Shown here one piece after another: positions 1 through 4,446 of a DNA stretch of 5,920 bases (the first letter of the stretch is position 1; every line of letters begins with the position of its first letter). The stretch lies in the NCBI GenBank assembly GCA_016286075.1, contig JAEERZ010000146.1:1-5920 (forward strand). The letters are read 5' to 3'. The notes under the pieces were generated by a model that ran no database searches, had not been told where the DNA came from, and was given only the letters and a program-made list of their open reading frames with translations. The position numbers and the translations under genes were made by a program. Source of the stretch: Selenomonadaceae bacterium. GTDB lineage: Bacteria > Bacillota > Negativicutes > Selenomonadales > Selenomonadaceae.

Positions 1-30
1 TCCGAGGCGCAAGAAGAGGAAGCGCCATGA
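1..30 (+). CDS. C-terminal end of an upstream gene (partial)
   Basis: Frame 1 is open from the window edge and ends in TGA at 28-30, encoding the acidic tail SEAQEEEAP. This stop overlaps the ATG of the next gene (27-29) as ATGA, an arrangement typical of translationally coupled genes in one operon. Nothing can be said of its function from nine residues. The frame of the downstream gene is also open to the window edge, so the overlap is plausible but not proven. Confidence 0.4.
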   Translation, partial: SEAQEEEAP

Positions 31-650
31 AGAGGGAACTGCCCCACTGCACGGTGGGCTCGGCCGACGGCGGGTCGCAGGAATGGTGCACGGAACTTTG
101 GATGTATATAGGCGGCTGCGCCGCCGTCGCCGCCTGCGACAGCAGTATCTATTTCATGCTCCGCAAAGGCCGGAGGGAGCTTTACCCTTACGCCCTGAGC
201 GATATTTCGCGCAGGGATTATGTCGATTTCACGGATATGATGAAGCCGTATCTTTATCCGAGGCAGGGGGGCGTAGACCGGCTGGACATCTATATGGACG
301 GCTTCGGGCAATTCCTGCGCGACCATGGAGAACGAGAAATAGCCATGTCGCCGTGGCCGGGCGAGCGGAGTTTTTCTGAAACAAAAGACGCCGTCAGGAA
401 ACAGATCGACGGCGGCTGGCTCATTCCTGCCTTGACGCTTCTGCACATCCACCCATCCATGCAGGAATACGTATGGCACTGGTATCTCCTGAACGGCTAC
501 GATGAGCAAGGCGGGACATTCCTCGTCAAGGCGGTGACCTTCGGCGCTTGGCGCTGGCTGGATTTCAAGGTGCTTTGGAACACGGGCTTTGAGCGAAAAG
601 GCGGGCTGGTTCTTTATCGTATGTCGTCGGGAAAGACGGACGCTCTGTAG
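27..650 (+). CDS. Putative papain/C39-like cysteine peptidase family protein
   Basis: This 207-residue protein has no obvious signal peptide or transmembrane segment. The family was not recognised with certainty. The motif GGCAAVAACD (residues 29-38), with a candidate nucleophile Cys31 at the head of a hydrophobic helix, and HWYLLNGYDE (151-160), with a candidate catalytic His151, match the Cys and His blocks of C39/papain-fold peptidases. There the His is usually followed by a hydrophobic strand and a Gly-Tyr-Asp turn. The following stretch VTFGAWRWLDF (170-180) could supply the third residue. The ATG at 27 is preceded by AGAGGA at 15-20, a usable ribosome binding site, and overlaps the upstream stop. 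The frame is open back to base 3, so a longer N-terminus is not excluded. A strong terminator follows six bases after the stop. It converges on the RiPP precursor array; C39-type peptidases often cut double-Gly leaders, but a role here is speculation. Confidence 0.5.
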   Translation: MKRELPHCTVGSADGGSQEWCTELWMYIGGCAAVAACDSSIYFMLRKGRRELYPYALSDISRRDYVDFTDMMKPYLYPRQGGVDRLDIYMDGFGQFLRDHGEREIAMSPWPGERSFSETKDAVRKQIDGGWLIPALTLLHIHPSMQEYVWHWYLLNGYDEQGGTFLVKAVTFGAWRWLDFKVLWNTGFERKGGLVLYRMSSGKTDAL

Positions 651-655
651 CGGCC

Positions 656-703
656 AAAAAAATTAGACCTAACCGTATCCGCTGCGGTTAGGTCTAACTT
701 TTT
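656..703. terminator. Strong bidirectional rho-independent terminator
   Basis: A perfect 13-bp stem pairs 663-675 (TTAGACCTAACCG) with 685-697 around a 9-base loop. Seven A residues (656-662) precede it and a T-run (699-703) follows it, so on either strand the hairpin is followed by a U-tract. It closes the + strand gene ending at 650 and would also stop - strand transcription running through the precursor array from the right. Confidence 0.9.
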
Positions 704-710
704 GGGGTCA

Positions 711-785
711 CTACAGACTATTGAATCTTAAATGCCTCGCCTTAAATATCTGTTCTTTTGTAATTTGATTCTCGTTGTTTGCCAT
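711..785 (-). pseudogene. Truncated Nif11 leader remnant (leader start only)
   Basis: Reading on the - strand from the ATG at 785, the first 16 residues MANNENQITKEQIFKA match the start of the intact precursors nearby (MPINEKEITKEMIVKA). The frame then leaves the homology and stops after 24 codons. The leader middle, Gly-Gly site and core are absent. The bases just before the ATG (GATTCTGCT) are identical to those before the precursor at 1546-1788, but the AGGGAGG ribosome binding site there has become AAGATG. I read this as the stub of a third precursor gene. A functional 24-residue peptide cannot be excluded. Confidence 0.6.
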
Positions 786-838
786 AGCAGAATCATCTTA
801 CTAACGCAATTCATCAGTTCTTGCAGCCTGCCATATAG

Positions 839-871
839 CAACCACTCCACCATATAGGCTTCTGCTTCCTT
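839..871 (-). pseudogene. Short Nif11 leader fragment (KEAEAYMVEWL)
   Basis: Translated on the - strand, these 33 bases give KEAEAYMVEWL, which aligns with KEEAEAYLAEL in both intact leaders after loss of one codon. An in-frame TGA lies immediately upstream, and the homology is lost downstream. It is best explained as an internal leader remnant of a decayed precursor. The match is short, so confidence is moderate. Confidence 0.4.
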
Positions 872-1061
872 TCATCGAGGGGCGCTTGTTCGACGCCTAT
901 GAGCAATGCTGACGATACGTTTCTGCATAAACTGTAATTTAACTTTTTTTACCGCGGCATTAAAAAGATCTTCTCGTAATTTAATACTGGTATCTCTAAA
1001 GTCCGCTACCAGCTGCATTTTGAAGCATAGCGTCATCCGACTCATAATCCTGAAGTTCAGC
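872..1061 (-). pseudogene. Broken partial duplicate of a Nif11 precursor (leader end plus core)
   Basis: On the - strand, 1061 down to about 996 encodes AELQDYESDDAMLQNAAGSGL, nearly identical to residues 46-66 of the precursor at 1057-1314. An exact 11-base deletion after this point shifts the frame into an immediate stop. In the shifted frame the core-like sequence continues as FRDTSIKLREDLFNAAVKK and beyond to a stop at 872, parallel to FRDTAKKTAEVLKEI in the intact gene. There is no start codon with a ribosome binding site and the first two-thirds of the leader is missing. It therefore looks like debris of a tandem duplication rather than a gene. Confidence 0.65.
989..1061 (-). repeat. 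Direct repeat copy 2 (73 bp, with 11-bp deletion)
   Basis: This segment matches 1096-1179 with few substitutions, apart from a clean loss of 11 bases (ATTCAAACAAG on the + strand of the other copy, 1110-1120). It covers the end of a Nif11 leader, the Gly-Gly region and the first core codons. Confidence 0.85.
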
Positions 1062-1314
1062 AAATTTCTTTAAGTACTTCTGCTGTTTTTTTAGCGGTAT
1101 CTCTAAAGTATTCAAACAAGCCGCCGCCGGCCGCATTTTGAAGCATAGCGTCATCCAACTCATAATCCTGAAGTTCAGCCAAATAAGCCTCCGCCTCTTC
1201 CTTGCTGATTTCAATGCCTTCACTCTTGGCATACTCCCTAAGTTCCTCAGGCGTTTCGCAAGCCATTGCCTTTACAATCATTTCCTTCGTGATTTCCTTC
1301 TCGTTGATCGGCAT
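1057..1314 (-). CDS. Nif11-like leader RiPP precursor peptide B (helical core ending in Cys)
   Basis: This 85-residue peptide has the Nif11-type leader layout: basic/acidic start MPINEKEITKEM, the block AMACETPEELREYAK (16-30), KEEAEAYLAEL (38-48) and a double-Gly site AAGG at 61-64. The family supplies leaders for ribosomally made, modified peptides cleaved after Gly-Gly. The core (65-85) is GLFEYFRDTAKKTAEVLKEIC, an amphipathic helix with one terminal Cys, two Thr and no Ser. AAGGAAGGAG upstream of the ATG is a strong ribosome binding site. The 5' region is a copy of that in front of precursor A (1546-1788), and the leaders share about 41 of 64 residues by hand alignment while the cores do not match. 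Oddly, its stop codon falls inside a second, out-of-frame copy of leader sequence, so the natural core end may have been replaced by recombination. No modifying enzyme is in the window, so the final product is unknown. Confidence 0.85.
   Translation of the reverse strand: MPINEKEITKEMIVKAMACETPEELREYAKSEGIEISKEEAEAYLAELQDYELDDAMLQNAAGGGLFEYFRDTAKKTAEVLKEIC
1096..1179 (-). repeat. Direct repeat copy 1 (84 bp) inside the intact precursor
   Basis: This is the intact copy of the leader-end/core-start duplication, paired with 989-1061. It encodes residues 46 to about 73 of the precursor at 1057-1314. The two copies are separated by only 34 bases. Confidence 0.85.
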
Positions 1315-1326
1315 GATAGACTCCTT

Positions 1327-1443
1327 CCTTATCTGTTAATTATTTAATGCCCTTTAATTATATATACAAATCAAGGCTCCAAAAATTGACGCTGCTGAAA
1401 AAAATTTTTTAGATTATGCGGACAGTTTTAAATGCGCGAAAGC
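1327..1443 (-). repeat. Upstream-region repeat, copy in front of precursor B
   Basis: About 117 bases strongly resemble 1801-1914, including the invariant + strand stretches ATTATATATACAAATCA, CTCCAAAAATTGACGCTGCTG, GACAGTTTTAAA and GCGCGAAAGC. It spans the 5' untranslated region, -10 element and upstream A/T tract of the precursor gene. Conservation outside the coding sequence indicates recent duplication of a whole expression cassette or selection on regulation. Confidence 0.9.
1357..1362 (-). promoter_or_regulatory. Predicted -10 element of precursor B
   Basis: A perfect TATAAT on the - strand lies 42 bases upstream of the start codon. At a 17-base spacing the -35 position holds TTTTTG, a poor match, so an activator or the conserved A/T tract at 1398-1410 may assist. 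The same arrangement is found in front of precursor A. Confidence 0.55.
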
Positions 1444-1469
1444 AAAACTGCAATTTGGCATACTGAAAC

Positions 1470-1504
1470 AAAACAGCCGCGGAATTTGAAGCTCTGCGGC
1501 TGTT
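1470..1504 (-). terminator. Rho-independent terminator of precursor A
   Basis: A 9-bp perfect stem (AACAGCCGC at 1472-1480 with GCGGCTGTT at 1496-1504, extendable by about three pairs) lies 42 bases after the stop of the precursor at 1546-1788. On the - strand it runs into TGTTTTGTTTC, a U-rich tail. It separates precursor A from the promoter repeat of precursor B and makes each a separate transcription unit. Confidence 0.75.
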
Positions 1505-1545
1505 GCGTAATGTATTGTGATAAATTGGGGTTTACCGTAGAATCC

Positions 1546-1788
1546 TCAATAGCGCGATTCCGGAGGGATACTTTTATCACCGCCGCCCGGGGCCTTTCCT
1601 CCAGCAGCACGTTCGAGGTCACCGTCTTTCAGCTCAAACTCCGACAGTTCGGCAAGATACGCCTCGGCTTCTTCCTTGGTAAGGTCAACGCCTTCCGTTT
1701 TGGCGTATGCCATCAGTTCTTCCGCAGTTTCACACTGCATCGCTTTTTCCAGCATTTCTTTCGTGAGTTCGTTTTTGTTCATCGGCAT
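1546..1788 (-). CDS. Nif11-like leader RiPP precursor peptide A (Cys-free Gly/Pro core)
   Basis: This 80-residue peptide has a Nif11-type leader: MPMNKNELTKEM, AMQCETAEELMAYAK (16-30), KEEAEAYLAEL (38-48) and the cleavage motif RAAGG (60-64). The predicted core, residues 65-80, is KAPGGGDKSIPPESRY: 16 residues, Gly/Pro-rich, with two Ser and no Cys or Thr. Lanthionine, sactionine or disulfide formation is therefore impossible within it, and another modification or none must be assumed. AGGGAGG lies about 9 bases before the ATG. A second in-frame ATG at codon 3 is a less likely start, because the first aligns with that of precursor B. It has its own promoter repeat and terminator. Leader conserved and core unrelated relative to precursor B is the hallmark of leader-directed families where one enzyme set treats many cores. 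Confidence 0.85.
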   Translation of the reverse strand: MPMNKNELTKEMLEKAMQCETAEELMAYAKTEGVDLTKEEAEAYLAELSEFELKDGDLERAAGGKAPGGGDKSIPPESRY

Positions 1789-1800
1789 AGCAGAATCCTC

Positions 1801-1914
1801 CCTTATCAGTTCATTATTAAATGCCTTTGATTATATATACAAATCAGGACTCCAAAAATTGACGCTGCTGAAAAATTTTTTTAGATCTTGTGGACAGTTT
1901 TAAAGGCGCGAAAG
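1801..1914 (-). repeat. Upstream-region repeat, copy in front of precursor A
   Basis: About 114 bases match 1327-1443 closely, from the ribosome binding site region to the GCGCGAAAGC block. Differences are scattered substitutions and one- to two-base indels. The homology stops abruptly beyond 1914, which marks the edge of the duplicated cassette. Confidence 0.9.
1830..1835 (-). promoter_or_regulatory. Predicted -10 element of precursor A
   Basis: TATAAT on the - strand lies 41 bases before the start codon, in the same context as the element for precursor B. The -35 position again reads TTTTTG. The near-palindromic tract CTGAAAAATTTTTTTAG at 1868-1884 is retained in both copies and is a candidate UP element or operator. 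Confidence 0.55.
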
Positions 1915-2013
1915 CGCGCTGCTATATTATCACAAAGGACCCGCCAAAAGACGAATCGGAAATTTCGGCGCGTAGTGTCAATCTCGCGAGCGTCAAAATG
2001 CAGGCGTATACGT

Positions 2014-2029
2014 CGGCGTTTAGACGCCG
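2014..2029. other. Small GC-rich hairpin downstream of the nucleosidase gene
   Basis: CGGCGT (2014-2019) and ACGCCG (2024-2029) form a perfect 6-bp stem with a 4-base loop, about 40 bases after the nucleosidase stop. On the - strand it lacks a following U-tract. On the + strand it is followed by TTTT but no gene precedes it. It may be a weak terminator or an RNA-stabilising 3' hairpin. Apart from this and the promoter repeat, I see nothing in 1915-2068. Confidence 0.3.
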
Positions 2030-2068
2030 TTTTCCCTCCGGAGTCGATGAATACAGCCGTTCAACATA

Positions 2069-2893
2069 TCAACTGACGGCGGCAAAATCCTGCCAATGCT
2101 CCAACATGAATTGAATCAACGTGGAAGAATTTTTCGATGCGTTTTTCGCAAATTCCGCAAATTCAATGTGGCTGCTGTCATCGGCCTTGTCTGAAATCGC
2201 CCGCAAAATAACGAAGGGAATTGCATTGAGGCAGCACACCTGGGCAACGGAGCCGCCTTCCATCTCCACGCAATCTCCGGCAAATTCTGCAACGATCCGA
2301 TTCTTTTCCTTTTGGGAGGCAATAAACTGGTCGCCGGAGCAGATTCTTCCTTCCACAGCGGCAATTCCCGGTAATGTCTCCCGGATCGCTTGAATCGCCC
2401 TTTGACGCAGTTCCTTATCCGCCGCAAAGGCGACCTTGCCCGTATAAGGAATCTCCCCTTTGGGGAAGCCGATCGCTGTCACGTCGAAATCATGCTGCAC
2501 GGCGTCCACCGCAACCACGATATCGCCGATATTCAATTGCGGGTTCAGCGAGCCGGCCACGCCGGTATTGATGATATGCGTCACCGCAAATTCATCAATG
2601 AGGATCTGGGCGCAAATACCCGCATTTACCTTGCCCATGCCGCTTTGGACGATAACGGCGTCCATGTTCCCTATCCTTCCCTCATGGAATGCCATGCCCG
2701 CCTTTTCCACTCGCCGCTTGAGCCGCATCGCTTTCTTCAGATTTGCGACTTCCGATTCCATCGCGCCGATGACGCCGACCTTTGCTTTTGTCGTGTCCTG
2801 CGCCGCTGCCATCCCCGTTCCCATGAAAAACGAACTGCCCAAAACGCCGGCCATCCCCAAAGCCGACAACCGCAAAAACTCCCTGCGATTCAT
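2069..2893 (-). CDS. mtnN: Tat-exported 5'-methylthioadenosine/S-adenosylhomocysteine nucleosidase
   Basis: This 274-residue member of the MTAN (Pfs) family splits adenine from methylthioadenosine, S-adenosylhomocysteine and 5'-deoxyadenosine. Visible landmarks are VGVIGAMESEV (39-49), whose Glu48 corresponds to catalytic Glu12 of the E. coli enzyme; NTGVAGSLNPQLNIGDIVV (109-127); CSGDQFIAS (185-193); VEMEG (209-213), with the nucleoside-binding Met and Glu212; and RAISDKAD (231-238), with catalytic Asp235. All key residues are therefore kept. The unusual part is the first ~32 residues. MNRREFLRLSALG carries the twin-arginine motif, followed by a hydrophobic stretch and an Ala-rich cleavage region (MAAAQ), so the folded enzyme should be exported. 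The usual enzyme is about 230 residues and cytosolic. AGGGAGG precedes the ATG by about seven bases. A 127-base gap separates it from the amidase gene upstream on the same strand; a TTGACA at 2946-2951 has no good -10 partner, so co-transcription is possible. Confidence 0.93.
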   Translation of the reverse strand: MNRREFLRLSALGMAGVLGSSFFMGTGMAAAQDTTKAKVGVIGAMESEVANLKKAMRLKRRVEKAGMAFHEGRIGNMDAVIVQSGMGKVNAGICAQILIDEFAVTHIINTGVAGSLNPQLNIGDIVVAVDAVQHDFDVTAIGFPKGEIPYTGKVAFAADKELRQRAIQAIRETLPGIAAVEGRICSGDQFIASQKEKNRIVAEFAGDCVEMEGGSVAQVCCLNAIPFVILRAISDKADDSSHIEFAEFAKNASKNSSTLIQFMLEHWQDFAAVS

Positions 2894-3020
2894 ACATTCG
2901 CCTCCCTATTCATTCTCGGTTTGCTCTGCCGCTTCCATGTCGTTTTGTCAAGATGCCATTCACCGCAAAGCCTCGATTTTCCTTCCGGCATAAAAATTCG
3001 CAAGGGGGACACAATGAATT

Positions 3021-4199
3021 TCATTCGTCCAACTTGAAGTCGTAATGCCTGGAATAATCCTCCTGGATGTTCAGACGGAGCGTCCGATTCGCCAGGTCGT
3101 AAACCGCCGTGTGCCATGTCTGCCAGAAGTTATTGGGCTGAATGTTCCTGTCGTGCAGCTTGTAGGTATCCATGCAGGCCTGAATAGCCGGTTGGAAATC
3201 CATAGGAGCACTTGCAATCGTCAGATTTCCCTCAGTATATTCCGTATACCAGAACGGCTTTGTATCCGCTTCATACGTCTGGGTATATTTCACGCGTTCC
3301 ATCAAGCGGGCCATTCCTTCGGCGGATTCCCCGCCCTCCGCGTAATACTCCTTCAGGATAGCGTAACGCTCAACGCCGCAGGCATGTGGCGTAAGGATGG
3401 GGAAGCCCTCATAGGTTTTTCCCGCCACGGTCTGCCCTGTCCGCGCTATATGCTTTGCGTAGGGAGTATTCGGCGCGTAGTTGACATAGAAGTTGGTCAT
3501 GATGTTGTCAGTGTCTTTTCTGGCAACCAGCTCGCCGTCAATGCATTCGATGATATAAGTCTCCTTCTCGTCGGAGAGCATCCAGTGAAGCCCCCATGTG
3601 CCATAACCGCCGTAAATGTCCATATTCTTCAGCAGCTCCACGCCATGAGCGGCGGATTCTGCGTGATCGAGGACATAGCGGACTACGGCAACGGCATGGA
3701 TGCGCGGTTTGCCGTAATTGGTCGAGAGCAGAGTCGCGAAGTCCAGATCAGGAGCAGGGGCGACGTTGCAGTTCATGGCCACGCCGTTTTCATTGATGCC
3801 GTCAAAGGTCAGGTTTGGCATTGCGAGCAGCTGCTCTTCCGAGACGCTGCCAACCTCATTGGATTTCAGCGTGAGAACTGCGGCCAGTCCTATGCTCGCG
3901 TAACGTCCCTCTTTTGCGGCAACCTTGATTACGAATTCCGGGACGTCGGAGTAATCCAGATCCAAATTACGGCCGTAGAAGTTTCCGTTGCGCACAGCGG
4001 AGCACGCGAAGCCCGTTTTGACCTGTTCGCCTGTCGCGAGGTTAGGCACGTAGTCGGTGTATTCCATGTAGTACAGGTACTGATCCAGCTTTTGCGGAGC
4101 TGTGAATGGAGCCGCCTGCACCACTGAGACGCAAGCGGCGAAACTGAACGCCATAATTGCGGCCAATAAGAGACTGAACGCTTTCTTCGAGATTTTCAT
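3021..4199 (-). CDS. Secreted linear amide C-N hydrolase (choloylglycine hydrolase/penicillin V acylase family)
   Basis: This 392-residue Ntn-hydrolase of the bile salt hydrolase/penicillin V acylase type cleaves amide bonds of linear acylated substrates. A Sec signal (MKISKKAFSLLLAAIMAFSF, then VQAAP) predicts cleavage near residue 29-30. The catalytic block is CSAVRNGNFYGRNLDLD: Cys66 is the expected nucleophile, with Arg77 and Asp80 in the family's GRNLD motif. Further matches are DGINENGVAMN (133-143), GLHWMLSD (203-210), MTNFYVNYAP (234-243) with a candidate active-site Asn, and GVERYAILK (275-283) with the conserved Arg. Some 36 residues lie between signal cleavage and Cys66, so a propeptide must be removed to free the nucleophile. 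Substrate (bile salt, penicillin, acyl-homoserine lactone, other N-acyl amide) cannot be read from the sequence. GAGGAGGAG lies just before the ATG, and a good promoter lies 50-80 bases upstream. Confidence 0.88.
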   Translation of the reverse strand: MKISKKAFSLLLAAIMAFSFAACVSVVQAAPFTAPQKLDQYLYYMEYTDYVPNLATGEQVKTGFACSAVRNGNFYGRNLDLDYSDVPEFVIKVAAKEGRYASIGLAAVLTLKSNEVGSVSEEQLLAMPNLTFDGINENGVAMNCNVAPAPDLDFATLLSTNYGKPRIHAVAVVRYVLDHAESAAHGVELLKNMDIYGGYGTWGLHWMLSDEKETYIIECIDGELVARKDTDNIMTNFYVNYAPNTPYAKHIARTGQTVAGKTYEGFPILTPHACGVERYAILKEYYAEGGESAEGMARLMERVKYTQTYEADTKPFWYTEYTEGNLTIASAPMDFQPAIQACMDTYKLHDRNIQPNNFWQTWHTAVYDLANRTLRLNIQEDYSRHYDFKLDE

Positions 4200-4250
4200 C
4201 GGTTCTCCTCCTCGTACAGTATTTCTTGCCCTGAGCGGACTTCAACTATT

Positions 4251-4278
4251 ATTTTATATCTTGGGATATTTTAGTCAA
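4251..4278 (-). promoter_or_regulatory. Sigma70-type promoter of the amide hydrolase gene
   Basis: On the - strand TTGACT (4273-4278) and TAAAAT (4251-4256) are separated by 16 bases, each one base from consensus. The implied start near 4244 would give a leader RNA of about 45 bases ending in the GAGGAGGAG ribosome binding site (4205-4213). It lies beyond the esterase terminator, so the amidase is transcribed independently. Confidence 0.65.
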
Positions 4279-4345
4279 TGGGTGATTCCAGATTGTCACA
4301 CCTTCAATTCATTGTTCATATTCGACACGCGCCCGAAAATCCTGC

Positions 4346-4382
4346 AAAAAGGCAGGAAGCGCTTAGTCTTCCTGCCTTTGCA
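4346..4382 (-). terminator. Rho-independent terminator of the carboxylesterase gene
   Basis: A perfect 12-bp stem (4348-4359 AAAGGCAGGAAG with 4368-4379) has an 8-base loop. On the - strand it continues into CCTTTTTGC, giving a five-U tail. It lies about 70 bases after the esterase stop and upstream of the amidase promoter. The remainder of 4383-4446 shows no feature. Confidence 0.85.
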
Positions 4383-4446
4383 AATGTTCGTGTATGGGAG
4401 CTTTTGAATTATGCTATATTGCCGTCTTCTTCATAAGCATTCTCTC

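Noticed and set aside
872..1232. Overlapping - strand open frames at 872-1063 and 996-1232 as separate genes
   Set aside because: Their starts are internal Met codons without ribosome binding sites. They read through the real precursor in the wrong frame or through its broken duplicate.
1385..1412. Possible + strand promoter (TTGACG then TTAGAT) inside the upstream repeats
   Set aside because: The -10 match is poor, the spacing differs between copies, and it would only drive antisense RNA across the precursor gene; the conserved - strand TATAAT is a better explanation.
711..1914. CRISPR array or integron-like repeat explanation for the repeats
   Set aside because: Repeat lengths, single copies and coding content match duplicated precursor genes; there are no short regular repeats with spacers and no attC-like ends.
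2946..2951. Perfect -35 box TTGACA upstream of the nucleosidase
   Set aside because: At 16-18 bases spacing there is no acceptable -10 element, so no promoter is called.
2390..3037. Long + strand open frame opposite the nucleosidase
   Set aside because: It is antisense to a well-conserved enzyme and has His/Arg-rich composition typical of a shadow frame.
3045..4127. Long + strand open frame (360 codons) opposite the amide hydrolase
   Set aside because: It is antisense to a gene with clear family motifs, lacks a ribosome binding site and recognisable motifs, and is explained by codon bias of the real gene.
4128..4140. Lipoprotein signal in the amide hydrolase (Cys23 after FAA)
   Set aside because: Phe at the -3 position does not fit a lipobox, and a normal signal peptidase I site (VQA-AP) follows.
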